Below are positions 35,062 through 45,020 of a stretch of 64,000 nucleotides of DNA, piece after piece. The position numbers and the translations under genes were made by a program. The stretch's first letter is position 1. Every line of letters starts with the position of its first letter. This DNA comes from Lentzea cavernae (GTDB lineage Bacteria > Actinomycetota > Actinomycetes > Mycobacteriales > Pseudonocardiaceae). The notes under the pieces are model-generated. The model ran no database searches. It was given only the letters and a program-made list of their open reading frames with translations, and was not told the origin of the DNA. Location of the stretch: positions 124,001-188,000 of the forward strand of contig NZ_BNAR01000007.1 in NCBI RefSeq assembly GCF_014653695.1, in the 5' to 3' direction.

Positions 35062-36189
35062 GTGATCGTGACGATTGTGCGCTGGGTCGTGACGGCACTC
35101 GTGGTGGCCGGCACGATCGCCTGGACCTTGTCCGAGTTCTACCTGGGCCTGGCCGGAGCGCTGGTCGGCCTGCTCGTGGAACTGACCGCGGCCCAGGCGG
35201 GCCTGGCGCTCGGCGCCGTCCTGTTCGGACTCCGGATCACACACGTGATCATCGGCCTCAGCGGCGAGCTCAAGTCGTGGACCAGGGCGCACCAGCGGGT
35301 GGTCCTGCGCCGCTTCCCCGTGCTCGCCACGGTCGGGCTCACCGGGCTCAAGCCGGGCGTGCGGCGGCGGACCGTCCTGACCGGAGCGTTCGCGATCGTC
35401 TTCTGCGCGGCGATCGCGGCGCTGACGTGGCTCGCGACCGGGTCCTCGTTCGGCAAGGGGATGGCGCTCGCCGCCACCGCCTGCCTCCTGCTGCAGCTCG
35501 TGCCGAGGGACGGGGCCGGCAACACCAGCCTCGGCTGGTTCGTGTTCACGCTGCCGAAGATGACGGGGCGCCCGCTCGCCGAACTGGAGGCGCGGCCCGG
35601 CGTGCTCGCCGGCATGGACGCCTACCAGCGCGGTGACCTCGACGAGGCCGAGCGGATCTACGCCGAACTCGTGCGGGAGCATCCCGATCTGCTCACCGTG
35701 GTCGGGCTCAAGGTCGTGACGTCCTGCGCGCGCGAGCGGTACCTCGACGCGCTGCAGACGGTGATCGGCCTGAGCAGCCGCGAGGACCTGAGCAGGCGTG
35801 ACCTGGCGTTCGTCATGGCCACCACCGCCGGGGTCGCCGTGCTGGCGGTCGAGGCGGGCCAGTTCCCGGCGGAGGCCGGGCTGGGAACCGCGCGCGGCAT
35901 GTTCGACAACGCCTACGAGGCCGGATATCCGAAGCACCGCGCGCACGGGACGCTGGCGATCATGGCGTTGATCGAGGGCGACAACGCCAAGGCCCGGCAA
36001 CTCGCGGGCTACTCAGCTGAGTCGAGCGAGAACGCGCAGGGCCGTGCCGACGACCTGATCACCATCGCGCGCGCGTGGATGGCGGACGGTGACAACGCGA
36101 AAGCCCGTGAATTCGTGGCCGAGGCGCACGAACTCGCGGGCTGGAGCCCGCGGGTGGCAGCTACCCGTGCCCGCCTGGAAATCAGCTGA
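35062..36189 (+). CDS. Membrane protein with TPR-like C-terminal domain
   Basis: The 375-aa protein has two N-terminal helices (about residues 5-60) and another hydrophobic pair (about 110-150). A cytosolic TPR-like helical region follows (about 178-370, with GMDAYQRGDLDEAERIYAELV and repeated GDNAKAR units). A scaffold or regulatory role is possible; I do not recognise a specific family. Start could be GTG 35062 or 35068. It ends before a strong terminator. Confidence 0.78.
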   Translation: MIVTIVRWVVTALVVAGTIAWTLSEFYLGLAGALVGLLVELTAAQAGLALGAVLFGLRITHVIIGLSGELKSWTRAHQRVVLRRFPVLATVGLTGLKPGVRRRTVLTGAFAIVFCAAIAALTWLATGSSFGKGMALAATACLLLQLVPRDGAGNTSLGWFVFTLPKMTGRPLAELEARPGVLAGMDAYQRGDLDEAERIYAELVREHPDLLTVVGLKVVTSCARERYLDALQTVIGLSSREDLSRRDLAFVMATTAGVAVLAVEAGQFPAEAGLGTARGMFDNAYEAGYPKHRAHGTLAIMALIEGDNAKARQLAGYSAESSENAQGRADDLITIARAWMADGDNAKAREFVAEAHELAGWSPRVAATRARLEIS

Positions 36190-36228
36190 CCCCCAGGAAT
36201 TCGACGTCATTCCGCAGTGAACGGACCA

Positions 36229-36270
36229 GGGAAAGGGCCCGTCACCTGGATTGGTGACGGGCCCTTTCCC
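36229..36270. terminator. Bidirectional terminator, 18-bp perfect stem
   Basis: 36229-36246 pairs perfectly with 36253-36270 around a 6-base loop (TGGATT). It lies between the convergent TPR membrane protein gene and the secreted protein gene and has an A-tract/T-tract built into the stem, so it can act in both directions. Confidence 0.85.
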
Positions 36271-36283
36271 ACCCCGCGTCGAA

Positions 36284-36826
36284 TCAGTTCTTCTCGACCG
36301 GCAACGGCAGCCCGGGCAGCGTGGGCAGGCCACCGGGAGGTGCCGGGAGGCCGCACTTGCTCAACAGGTCGGTGACGGTCTTCAGCAGTGTGGTCAGCAG
36401 GCCCGTGACCTTGCCGACGTCGGGTAGCGCTCCGCCGGCGGCGCCCAGGACCGTGCCGCCGAGGCCCGCGATGGTCGAGATCAGGTTCAGCACGACCGGC
36501 AGGCACTGGTCGACCGGGCCGGTGTACTCCGCCGCCCTCACCGGCAGCGGCACGGGCGCGCTCACGGGTAGTGCAGGTAGACAGCCTGAGCTCTGCATCG
36601 CTGTCACGAGGTTGAGCATGTCGCCGATCAGCGGTGTCACCGCGCCCACGTTGGGCAGGGGCAGGAGACTGCTGATGGTCTTCGTGAGCTTTCCGGCGAG
36701 GTCCTGGACGAGACCGGCGCAGGCGGCTGGGAGTTCTGGCGCGGCGGGCGACGCACTGGCAGCCGGGATGGTCGAGGCGGTGAACAGAGCAGCGACGAGC
36801 GAGAGTGCGGTAATCGTTTTCTTCAC
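36284..36826 (-). CDS. Secreted small hydrophobic protein, unknown family
   Basis: The 180-aa protein has a signal peptide (MKKTITALSLVAALFTAS..., cleavage near residue 26, after ASA). The mature part is rich in Leu, Pro, Gly and Val, with repeated PLP segments and four Cys that may form two disulfides. The start is GTG 36826 after AAGGTAG; a longer in-frame start at 36856 would place charged residues ahead of the signal peptide. It resembles small exported actinobacterial proteins but no family is recognised. Confidence 0.72.
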   Translation of the reverse strand: MKKTITALSLVAALFTASTIPAASASPAAPELPAACAGLVQDLAGKLTKTISSLLPLPNVGAVTPLIGDMLNLVTAMQSSGCLPALPVSAPVPLPVRAAEYTGPVDQCLPVVLNLISTIAGLGGTVLGAAGGALPDVGKVTGLLTTLLKTVTDLLSKCGLPAPPGGLPTLPGLPLPVEKN

Positions 36827-37064
36827 GGCTACCTTCTTCCTCAATGCGCAATTCACTGGGACCGCGCCGGAAATTCCTTCAGCGAATTCAGGAGCGGTTC
36901 ATTCCATGCCATGGAGCGTAAGCCCGCTCACTGGCCCCTACCAGCGGAGATCACGAATTCACCCACTCGAAAAAGTGGTCATTCGTTTGAGGGAAGGGAG
37001 GTGAGGGGTACAGGCCTGCGGCAGGTCACCAGCAGTGAACGGGCAACAAGGAAGACGAACACAT
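36827..37064. other. Non-coding stretch between the secreted protein gene and the glgP terminator
   Basis: Together with the hairpin at 37065-37107 this is a 300-base gap. It must contain the promoter of the minus-strand secreted protein gene. A purine-rich GGGAAGGGAGGTGAGG run at about 36993-37008 has no start codon at a useful distance. I see no further gene. Confidence 0.4.
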
Positions 37065-37107
37065 CAGGGCATCCAGTTCGCTGTTCGAAGGCGAACCGGA
37101 TGCCCTG
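37065..37107 (-). terminator. Terminator hairpin after glgP
   Basis: A 10-bp stem (37065-37074 with 37098-37107), one mismatch, a 6-bp stem (37076-37081 with 37091-37096) and a 9-base loop lie 20 bases past the glgP stop. Confidence 0.8.
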
Positions 37108-37126
37108 TGTCGATCTCGTGAAACGG

Positions 37127-39715
37127 TCAACCAGCCAGAACGACCCTGCCGAGTTCGGCGGGAGTCGCCAGCAGGCCGTGGCGCGGCAGCACGCGCACGG
37201 TGTAGCCGAGCGCACCGGCGTGCGGCAGCGGCACCTCGGCCTCGTAGTTGCCGTTGCCCGCGTAGCTCATGGGCGAGGACACGATGTCCTTCAGCTCGTC
37301 GGAGTCGTGCGACACCTTGCCGAGCACGACCTGGACGTCCACTTCGGACGGCTCCAGCCCGGCCAGCTCGACCCGCGCCCGCACGATGACCGGCGCTCCG
37401 AGCACCGGCACCGAGGAACCGCTGATCACCAGGTCGCTGTCGAGCACCCGCACCCGCGTCCACGACGCGCGCAGCCGGTGCCGGTACGAGGAGAGCTCCT
37501 TGGCACCCCGGTAGCCCTCACCGATGACGTTCTGCGCGGACGCGGCGGCCGGCGCGTAGTACGTCTCGACGTACTCGCGGACCATGCGCGAGGCCTGCAC
37601 GACCGGGCCGAGCGAGGCCAGGGTGTGCCGGACCATCGACATCCAGCGGGTCGGCACGCCGTCCTCGCCGCGGTCGTAGAACAGCGGCGCGACCTGCTGG
37701 CCGAGCAGCTCGTACAGCGCGTTCGCCTCCAGGTCGTCGCGGCGGACCGGGTCGTTGACGCCGTCGGCGGTCGGGATGGCCCAGCCGTTCGAGCCGTCGT
37801 ACAGCTCGTCCCACCAACCGTCTCGAATGGACAGGTTGAGGCCGCCGTTGAGAGCCGCCTTCATGCCGGACGTGCCGCACGCCTCGAGGGGACGCATCGG
37901 GTTGTTCAGCCACACGTCGCAGCCCCAGTACAGGTACCGGGCCATGGACATGTCGTAGTCCGGCAGGAACACGATCCGGTGCCTCACGCCCGCCTCGTCG
38001 GCGTAGCGCACGATCTGCTGGATCAGCGCCTTGCCGCCGTCATCGGCCGGGTGCGACTTGCCCGCCACGACGAGCTGCACGGGCCGTTCGGGGTGCAGCA
38101 GCAGCGAACGCAGCCGCTCGGGGTCACGCAGCATCAGCGTGAGGCGCTTGTACGTCGGCACGCGCCGTGCGAAGCCCACAGTCAGCACGTCGGGGTCGAA
38201 GACCGAGTCGGTCCAGCCCAGCTCCAGCGCCGACGCGCCGCGCTGCAGCCACGACTCGCGCACGCGGCGGCGCACTTCGTCGACCAGCCGGCCGCGCAAC
38301 GTCGACCGCAGCTCCCACAGCCCGGCGTCGGTGACCGGCTCGAAGGAGCCGATGCCGAACCCGGAACTCGTCTGGGTGTCCGCTTCGGACGCTCCGAGCA
38401 GCTTGCTCATCTCGGCCGCCGCCCACGTCGGGCCGTGCACGCCGTTGGTGACCGAACCGATCGGCACCTCGGTGCCGTCGAAGTTCGGCCAGAGGCCGCG
38501 GAACATGTCCCGGCTGACCTCACCGTGCAGTTTGGACACACCGTTCGCGCGCTGGGCGAGCCGCAGGCCCATGTGGGCCATGTTGAACATGCCGGGGTTG
38601 TCCTCGGCGCCCAGCGCGAGGATGCGCTGGGTGTTCACGCCCGGCACCAGGTTCTCGGCGCCGAAGTAATGCTGGACCAGGTCGACGGGGAACCTGTCGA
38701 TGCCGGCGGGCACGGGCGTGTGCGTCGTGAACACCGCACCGGCGCGTGAGGCCGTGAGCGCCTGGTCGAAGTCGAGACCGTCGTTGGTGATGTACTCGCG
38801 GATCCGCTCGAGGCCGAGGAAGCCCGCGTGGCCCTCGTTGGTGTGGAACACCTCGGGCTGGGCGTGGCCGGTGAGCTCGCAGAACGTCCTGACGGCGCGG
38901 ACACCGCCGATGCCGGCGAGGATCTCCTGGCGGATGCGGTGGTTCTGGTCGCCGCCGTAGAGCCGGTCGGTGACGCCGCGCAGGTCCTCGTCGTTCTGCT
39001 CCACGTCCGAGTCGAGCAGCAGCAACGGGATGCGCCCGACCTGCGCCTTCCAGATCTTCGCGCGCAGCATCCGGTCGCCCGGCATGGCCACGTGCACGAG
39101 CAGCGGCAGCCCGGACGGCTCGGTCAGCAACTCGAGCGGCAGCCCGCGCGGGTCGAGCGTCGGGTAGTGCTCGATCTGCCAGCCGTCGAGCGACAGCGAC
39201 TGCCGGAAGTACCCGGACCGGTAGAGGAGGCCGACCGCGATGAGGGGAACGCCCAGGTCGGAGGCCGCCTTGAGGTGGTCGCCGGCCAGAATCCCGAGGC
39301 CGCCCGAGTAGTTCGGCAGCGCCTCGTGCACGCCGAACTCCATCGAGAAGTACGCGACGCTCGTGGGCAGCGGTGTGTCGGGCGCACCGTGCTCACGGCG
39401 CTGGGTGATCTCGTCCTGCCGGCGCTGGTACCAGCGCGGACCCTGCACGTACCGCTCCAGGTCGCTCGCGAGCGCGCGGAGCTTGAGCAGGAACTGCTCG
39501 TCCCTCGCGAGGTGTTCCAGCTTCCCCGCGTCCACGACGGAGAGCAGGCGCAACGGGTCGCCACCGACCTCGGACCAGACGCGGGGGTCGATCGAGGCGA
39601 AGAGGTCCTGCGTGGGCGGGTGCCACGTCCAGCGCAGGTTGGTGGCGAGCGTGCTCAACGCGGACAAGGGCTCCGGCAGGCTGGCTCGCACGGTGAACCG
39701 TCGAAGTGCTCGCAT
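37127..39715 (-). CDS. glgP: Alpha-glucan (glycogen/maltodextrin) phosphorylase
   Basis: The 862-aa phosphorylase of the long bacterial type (N-terminal DUF3417, GT35) releases glucose 1-phosphate from alpha-1,4-glucan ends. It has VAYFSMEFGVHEALPNYSGG at residues about 115-134, HTNEGHAGFLGLERI, and the PLP-lysine region with EACGTSGMKAALNGG. I start at ATG 39715 (MRALRRFTVRASLPE); the 39754 alternative adds a non-conserved tail. It recycles the polymer made by GlgE and GlgB encoded nearby. Confidence 0.95.
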   Translation of the reverse strand: MRALRRFTVRASLPEPLSALSTLATNLRWTWHPPTQDLFASIDPRVWSEVGGDPLRLLSVVDAGKLEHLARDEQFLLKLRALASDLERYVQGPRWYQRRQDEITQRREHGAPDTPLPTSVAYFSMEFGVHEALPNYSGGLGILAGDHLKAASDLGVPLIAVGLLYRSGYFRQSLSLDGWQIEHYPTLDPRGLPLELLTEPSGLPLLVHVAMPGDRMLRAKIWKAQVGRIPLLLLDSDVEQNDEDLRGVTDRLYGGDQNHRIRQEILAGIGGVRAVRTFCELTGHAQPEVFHTNEGHAGFLGLERIREYITNDGLDFDQALTASRAGAVFTTHTPVPAGIDRFPVDLVQHYFGAENLVPGVNTQRILALGAEDNPGMFNMAHMGLRLAQRANGVSKLHGEVSRDMFRGLWPNFDGTEVPIGSVTNGVHGPTWAAAEMSKLLGASEADTQTSSGFGIGSFEPVTDAGLWELRSTLRGRLVDEVRRRVRESWLQRGASALELGWTDSVFDPDVLTVGFARRVPTYKRLTLMLRDPERLRSLLLHPERPVQLVVAGKSHPADDGGKALIQQIVRYADEAGVRHRIVFLPDYDMSMARYLYWGCDVWLNNPMRPLEACGTSGMKAALNGGLNLSIRDGWWDELYDGSNGWAIPTADGVNDPVRRDDLEANALYELLGQQVAPLFYDRGEDGVPTRWMSMVRHTLASLGPVVQASRMVREYVETYYAPAAASAQNVIGEGYRGAKELSSYRHRLRASWTRVRVLDSDLVISGSSVPVLGAPVIVRARVELAGLEPSEVDVQVVLGKVSHDSDELKDIVSSPMSYAGNGNYEAEVPLPHAGALGYTVRVLPRHGLLATPAELGRVVLAG

Positions 39716-39819
39716 GACGAGCGAACTTACCTGCCACCCCTGAGGGGCTGACAACGTTCCCGGTCAGACCTGCAACGACTTGCAGAACCGGTCAAGACGG
39801 AGAAGGGCCGTGAGCAGCC

Positions 39820-41115
39820 TCAACCGCTCACTTCACGAGCGCTCGTGATGAGCAGCCCGCCGTCGCGGACCATCAGGTCGAGCCGGTGGCGCACGATCGA
39901 GACGTCGTGCTCGGCCGCCCCCGCCTCGCGCAGCGTCAGGTCGAGCTCGACGGCGTGGCGCTCGTCCTGCGCGGTGCTGCTGACCACGGGTTCACCGTAG
40001 ATCGCGACGACCTCGTACCGCTCCCAGAACCGGTCGTCGTCCCCCTCGGCCGGCCGGAACTCCGGCGCCCAGTCCTGCCGCGCGCCGGCCGGGTCGTGCG
40101 GCAGCTTGGCGAAGTGCTGCTTGATGAAGGCGTCCACATCGGTGGTGGTGAACGCCGCGGGCTGTGAGGTCGTGCTCTGCCCTGCCGAGCCGTCGCCGGT
40201 GGGGGTGGTGGCCTGGTTGCGGTCCAGCACGAACGAGGTGGTCACGACGGCGGCGGTGAACACCACCGCCGCGACGGCCGCGGCGACCAGGACACCTCGG
40301 CGGCGGCCCCCGGTGCCGGAGAGGGCGGCCAGCTCCGCAGCGACCTCGGCGGCGGCCGGCCTGCCCGCGGGCTCGATCGCGAGCAGCCTGGTCAGCAGCG
40401 GCGTGAGGGACCCCGACCGGATGGGCGGCACGACCTGGCCGGTCGAGATCTTGTAGAGCAGGCCGAAGTCGTTCTCGGTCCGGCCGAACGGCGGCTGCCC
40501 CTCGGTCATCGCGTAGAGCGTCGCCCCGAGCGAGAACATGTCCGCCGCGGGATTCGGTTCGGCGCCGCGGGCCAGCTCGGGTGCGAGGTAGGCGAGCGTG
40601 CCCGACAACGCGCCCGTCCGGGTGACCGACACGTCGCCCGCCGACCGGGAGATCCCGAAGTCCGTGATCTTGACGGCGCCGTTGTGCCCGATCAGGACGT
40701 TGCCGGGCTTGATGTCCCGGTGGACGATCCCCGCCTCGTGGGCGGCGGCGAGCGCGTCCGCGACCTGCGCGCCGATCCGCGCGGCCTCCTCGACCGGCAG
40801 CGTGCCCCGCTCCTTGAGCACCGCCGACAGGCTGAGGGACGGCAGGTACTCCATGACCAGGCACGGCCGGCCGTCCTCGACCACGACGTCGAAGACCCCG
40901 ATGGCGTTCGGGTGCTGCAGCCGGGCGGCGATCCTGCCCTCGCGCATCGCCCTCTGGCAGGCCACCTCGACCTGCTCCGGCGGCAGGTCGGGCAGCAGGA
41001 GCTGCTTGATGGCGACCTCGCGCTCCAGCAGCCCGTCGCGGGCGCGCCACACGACGCCCATCGCGCCGCTGCCGAGGCGTTCGAGCAGTGCGTACCGATC
41101 GGCGACTGTCTGCAC
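39820..41115 (-). CDS. Transmembrane Ser/Thr protein kinase (copy 1)
   Basis: The 431-aa PknB-type kinase has a Gly-rich loop (LGSGAMGVV), Lys K37, HRDIKPGN (D134), DFG (152-154) and an APE-like ELARG segment. One membrane helix (about residues 278-300) and an extracellular domain of about 130 residues follow. That ectodomain (FIKQHFAKLP, FWERYEVVAIYGEPVV) is shared with the adjacent kinase, so the pair arose by duplication. Placement between glgP and glgE hints at control of glucan or trehalose metabolism, but direct evidence is lacking. Confidence 0.93.
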   Translation of the reverse strand: MQTVADRYALLERLGSGAMGVVWRARDGLLEREVAIKQLLLPDLPPEQVEVACQRAMREGRIAARLQHPNAIGVFDVVVEDGRPCLVMEYLPSLSLSAVLKERGTLPVEEAARIGAQVADALAAAHEAGIVHRDIKPGNVLIGHNGAVKITDFGISRSAGDVSVTRTGALSGTLAYLAPELARGAEPNPAADMFSLGATLYAMTEGQPPFGRTENDFGLLYKISTGQVVPPIRSGSLTPLLTRLLAIEPAGRPAAAEVAAELAALSGTGGRRRGVLVAAAVAAVVFTAAVVTTSFVLDRNQATTPTGDGSAGQSTTSQPAAFTTTDVDAFIKQHFAKLPHDPAGARQDWAPEFRPAEGDDDRFWERYEVVAIYGEPVVSSTAQDERHAVELDLTLREAGAAEHDVSIVRHRLDLMVRDGGLLITSAREVSG

Positions 41116-41178
41116 GGCTGGGGAGGCTACTGGCAGCGAGGGCGCCGGAGGGAAGTTTCCGGGGGTTTCGAAACCCCG

Positions 41179-42762
41179 TCAGCCCCTCTGCTCGTTCGTG
41201 ATCAGCGGCTTGTCGCCCTTGCCCGAGATCTTGAGCGAGTGCTCCTCGACCGAGGCCTTGTCGGTCTCCTTGTCGGTCAGCTCCAGCGCCGTCGTGACGG
41301 TGAAGGTGCCGTCCTCGTTCGCCTCGACGACCGGGTTCCCCTTCACCGCGACCTTGGAGTACTTGCCCCAGAACTCCTTCTCCTCGGCCGAACTGGGCGC
41401 CCGGTCCGGGTCCCAGTCGCCGCGGGCGGCGTCGACGTTCGCCGGCAGCTTCGCGTAGTGCTGCTTCACGAAGGTCGTGATCTGGGCCGTCGTGAACTTG
41501 GTGGCCGGGGGCTTCGTCGTGGTCGTCGGGGCCGGCTTGGACGACGGCGTCTGCTTCTCGGTCGTCTTCGTCGGGGGGTTCGTGGTCGGCTTGTCGTAGG
41601 TGGGCTCCGGGGTGTCCGAAGTGGTCGTCGTGGACGGGCCGGGGTCCGCCCCGGTCGAGTTGTCGCCGTAGTTCGAGTAGATCGCGTAGGCGACGCCGGA
41701 GATCAGGAGGACGCCGAGGATCGCGGCCGCGACGGCGAGCCCCCGGTTGCTCTTCTTCGGCTCCGGTTCGGGCTCGTAGTCGTCGTAGCCCTCGTCGTAG
41801 GTCGAGGGCAGCGGTGCGGGCGGACGGGTGCGCGGCGGCTGCTGGGGCGGCATGGTGCGCGGCGGCGGGCCCTGCATCGTGCCGGCCGCGCCCATCACGG
41901 CGGTGCCCGTCGGCGGGGTCATCGGGCGCGGCGGGATCACGCGGGTCGCGGGAACGGGCTGGCCGGCGGCGATCGCCTTCAGCTCCTCCGCGGCCTGCGC
42001 GGCGGTCGGGCGCTGGGACGGCTCGTTCGCCAGCAGCCTCGTCAGCAGGCCGGTGAGCGGGCCCGAGCGCATCGGCGGGCGCGTCTCGCCGCGCGCGACC
42101 TTGTAGAGCAGCCCGAGGTCGTTCGTGCTCTTGCCGAACGGCGGCTCGCCCTCGGTCATCGCGTAGATCGTCGCGCCGAGCGAGAACACGTCCGAGGGCG
42201 GCGCGGGCTCGGCACCGCGGGCCAGCTCCGGCGCCAGGTACGCGGGCGTGCCCGCCAGCATGCCGGTCTTGGTCACGGCCACATCGCCCAAAGCGCGCGA
42301 AATGCCGAAGTCGGTGATCTTCACCGTCCCGTCGCGTCCAATGAGGACGTTGCCGGGCTTGATGTCGCGGTGCACGATCCCGGCGCTGTGGGCGGCGGCC
42401 AGCGCCCCGGCGGCCAGCGAACCGATCCGCGCGGCCTCCTGGGGAGGCATCGGCCCGCGCTCCAGGATCGAGGAGAGGTTGCGGGACGGCAAATACTCCA
42501 TGACGAGACAGGGTTTGCCGTCCTCGACCACGACGTCGTACACGGCGATCGCGTTCGGGTGTTGCAGGCGGGCCGCGATGCGACCTTCACGCATGGCGCG
42601 CTGCACGGCCTCGTGGAACTCGTTCGACTCAACGTCGTTGAGAAGCAGCTGCTTGACCGCCACGTCACGGTGCAGGAACTCGTCGCGTGCGCGCCACACG
42701 ACACCCATCGCACCGGCGCCGAGCTGATCGAGCAGGACGTAGCGACCGCCAAGCTTGTTCAC
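41179..42762 (-). CDS. Transmembrane Ser/Thr protein kinase (copy 2)
   Basis: The 527-aa kinase has LGAGAMGVV, K37, HRDIKPGN (D133) and DFG. A juxtamembrane Pro/Arg-rich and acidic stretch (about residues 278-340) is followed by one membrane helix (about 345-368), a Thr/Pro-rich linker and the same C-terminal ectodomain as copy 1. The start is GTG 42762; an upstream GTG at 42795 is less likely. Copy 1 follows after 63 bases. It is divergent from glgE, with 240 bases between them. Confidence 0.93.
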   Translation of the reverse strand: MNKLGGRYVLLDQLGAGAMGVVWRARDEFLHRDVAVKQLLLNDVESNEFHEAVQRAMREGRIAARLQHPNAIAVYDVVVEDGKPCLVMEYLPSRNLSSILERGPMPPQEAARIGSLAAGALAAAHSAGIVHRDIKPGNVLIGRDGTVKITDFGISRALGDVAVTKTGMLAGTPAYLAPELARGAEPAPPSDVFSLGATIYAMTEGEPPFGKSTNDLGLLYKVARGETRPPMRSGPLTGLLTRLLANEPSQRPTAAQAAEELKAIAAGQPVPATRVIPPRPMTPPTGTAVMGAAGTMQGPPPRTMPPQQPPRTRPPAPLPSTYDEGYDDYEPEPEPKKSNRGLAVAAAILGVLLISGVAYAIYSNYGDNSTGADPGPSTTTTSDTPEPTYDKPTTNPPTKTTEKQTPSSKPAPTTTTKPPATKFTTAQITTFVKQHYAKLPANVDAARGDWDPDRAPSSAEEKEFWGKYSKVAVKGNPVVEANEDGTFTVTTALELTDKETDKASVEEHSLKISGKGDKPLITNEQRG

Positions 42763-43002
42763 GCGCGCACGGTACCCGTAGCGCACGCGTAACACGGTGA
42801 GTTGTACGGGAAGAGTGCAATCAAGTGGCCACCATGCATTGGGAACGTGGCCGAGAGACCCTGGACACGATCAGCAGTTGAGGTGTGCGATCGAGCCAGG
42901 CGGGGTACGGATCAGGATGGGGAACCCGCTGTCAGACGGCTTGATCGAGCAAGGCAGGATTTGACGCATCAACGCGAAGCGACACGGCGAAGGGCGCTGC
43001 CG

Positions 43003-44979
43003 ATGAGCGGACGGCTCGGTATCGACGACGTGACCCCGGTGGTGTCGGCTGGCAGATATCCAGCCAAAGCCGTTGTGGGGGAACACATTCCGGTTCAGGC
43101 CACGGTGTGGCGCGAGGGACACGACCAACTCGCGGCGACAGTCACGTGGCGTGGACCGAACGACCGAGTCGCCCGGCAGACGCGGATGCACGAGGTCGGA
43201 GTCGGCCTCGACAGGTGGGGCGCGACCGTGGTTCCGGACGCCGAGGGCGCCTGGACCTTCCGGATCGATGCGTGGAGTGACCCCTGGGGCACCTGGAACC
43301 ACGCCGTTGAGGTGAAGATCGCGGCGGGACAGGGTGCCGGTGATCTCGCAAACGATCTTGAAATCGGTGCCCGGCTACTCGATCGGGTGGGAAAGCGACC
43401 CGATAGGCGACAAGAGCGAGCACTTCTCATGTCCGCCGCCACGGCACTGCGCGACGTGGACCGGCCGCTGGCCGAACGAGTCGCGCCCGCCCTGGCCGCC
43501 GACGTGCAGAAGGTGATGTTCGAGCACCCCGTGCGCGAGCTGATCACCAAGGGCAAGACCCACAAGATCTGGTGCGACCGCAAGAAGGCGGCGTACGGCT
43601 CCTGGTACGAGTTCTTCCCGCGCAGCACGGGCGGGATCGACGAGACCGGCCAGGCCGTGCACGGCACGTTCGCCACGGCGACCAAGGAGCTCGACCGGGT
43701 CGCGGCGATGGGCTTCGACGTCGTCTACTTCCCGCCGATCCACCCCATCGGCCGGGTCAACCGCAAGGGCCCCAACAACACGCTCGTCGCGACGCCCGAG
43801 GACACGGGGTCACCGTGGGCCATCGGCGCGGACGAGGGCGGGCACGACGCGATCCACCCGCAGCTCGGCACGATCGAGGACTTCGACGCGCTCGTCGCGC
43901 GGGCCAAGGACCTCGGGCTGGAAGTGGCGCTCGACTTCGCGCTGCAGTGCGCGCCCGATCACCCGTGGGTGCTCAAGCACCCGGAGTGGTTCACGACGCA
44001 GCCCGACGGCACGATCATGTACGCCGAGAACCCGCCCAAGAAGTACCAGGACATCTACCCGATCAACTTCGACCTCGACCCGCAGGGCCTCTACCACGAG
44101 GTGTTGCGCGTGGTGCTCTTCTGGGCCGAGCACGGGGTGCGGATCTTCCGGGTCGACAACCCCCACACCAAGCCGCCGGACTTCTGGCAGTGGCTGATCT
44201 GGAAGGTGAAGGAGGTCTACCCGGACACGCTGTTCCTGGCGGAGGCCTTCACCCGCCCGGCTCGGCTCTACGGTCTGGCCAAGCTCGGCTTCACCCAGTC
44301 CTACACGTACTTCACGTGGCGGACGGGCAAGCAGGAGCTGATCGAGTTCGGCGAGGACGTCCGCGACCACTGGGACGAGGCGCGACCGAACCTCTTCGTG
44401 AACACGCCGGACATCCTGCACGAGTCGCTGCAGCACGGCGGCCCCGGCATGTTCGGGCTCCGCGCGGCGCTCGCGGCCACCCTCTCCCCCACGTGGGGCG
44501 TGTACAGCGGCTACGAGCTGTTCGAGTACGAGGCCGTGAAGCCCGGTAGCGAGGAGTACCTCAACTCCGAGAAGTACCAGCTGCGGCCACGCGACTACGC
44601 CCGTGCACTGGCGGACGGGCGCAGCCTCGAGCCGTGGCTGCGCAAGCTCAACCACATCCGCAAGGCGCACCCGGCGCTGCAGCAGATGCGCACGCTGCAG
44701 TTCCAGAGCATCGAGAACGACGCGTTGGTCGCGTTCTCCAAGCGCGATCCGGAGACCGGCGACACGGTCGTGGTCGTCGTCAGCCTCGACCCGCACAACG
44801 CGCAGGAGGGGACGTTGTACCTCGACCTGCCGGAGCTCGGGTTCGACTGGCACGAGCGCGTGATCGCGCACGACGAGGTCACCGGTGAGACGTGGGACTG
44901 GGGACAGGCGAACTACATCCGCCTCGAACCGTGGCGTGCCACCGCGCACGTCGTCAGCCTGCAGCGCCGTTTTTCCTAG
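43003..44979 (+). CDS. glgE: Alpha-1,4-glucan:maltose-1-phosphate maltosyltransferase GlgE
   Basis: The 658-aa GH13_3 enzyme extends alpha-1,4-glucan with maltosyl units from maltose 1-phosphate. It has an N-terminal beta-domain and four-helix insert, [12 protein letters not shown], the nucleophile aspartate in [10 protein letters not shown] and the acid in [19 protein letters not shown] is also present. The ATG at 43003 follows GAAGGG; longer in-frame readings reach into the divergent promoter region. It is the first gene of the glgE-treS-mak-glgB plus-strand run. Confidence 0.96.
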   Translation: MSGRLGIDDVTPVVSAGRYPAKAVVGEHIPVQATVWREGHDQLAATVTWRGPNDRVARQTRMHEVGVGLDRWGATVVPDAEGAWTFRIDAWSDPWGTWNHAVEVKIAAGQGAGDLANDLEIGARLLDRVGKRPDRRQERALLMSAATALRDVDRPLAERVAPALAADVQKVMFEHPVRELITKGKTHKIWCDRKKAAYGSWYEFFPRSTGGIDETGQAVHGTFATATKELDRVAAMGFDVVYFPPIHPIGRVNRKGPNNTLVATPEDTGSPWAIGADEGGHDAIHPQLGTIEDFDALVARAKDLGLEVALDFALQCAPDHPWVLKHPEWFTTQPDGTIMYAENPPKKYQDIYPINFDLDPQGLYHEVLRVVLFWAEHGVRIFRVDNPHTKPPDFWQWLIWKVKEVYPDTLFLAEAFTRPARLYGLAKLGFTQSYTYFTWRTGKQELIEFGEDVRDHWDEARPNLFVNTPDILHESLQHGGPGMFGLRAALAATLSPTWGVYSGYELFEYEAVKPGSEEYLNSEKYQLRPRDYARALADGRSLEPWLRKLNHIRKAHPALQQMRTLQFQSIENDALVAFSKRDPETGDTVVVVVSLDPHNAQEGTLYLDLPELGFDWHERVIAHDEVTGETWDWGQANYIRLEPWRATAHVVSLQRRFS

Positions 44980-45020
44980 GGCAACGCCCAACCGCACAAC
45001 CCCCGACGAGGTGGGAACCC

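Noticed and set aside
36990..37020. Ribosome-binding-like purine run as sign of a small gene
   Set aside because: No start codon at suitable spacing begins a short coherent ORF; it merges into a frame antisense to glgP.
40684..42792. Long plus-strand frame over the two kinase genes
   Set aside because: It spans both kinase genes and their gap without interruption, as a compositional shadow would; no domain seen.
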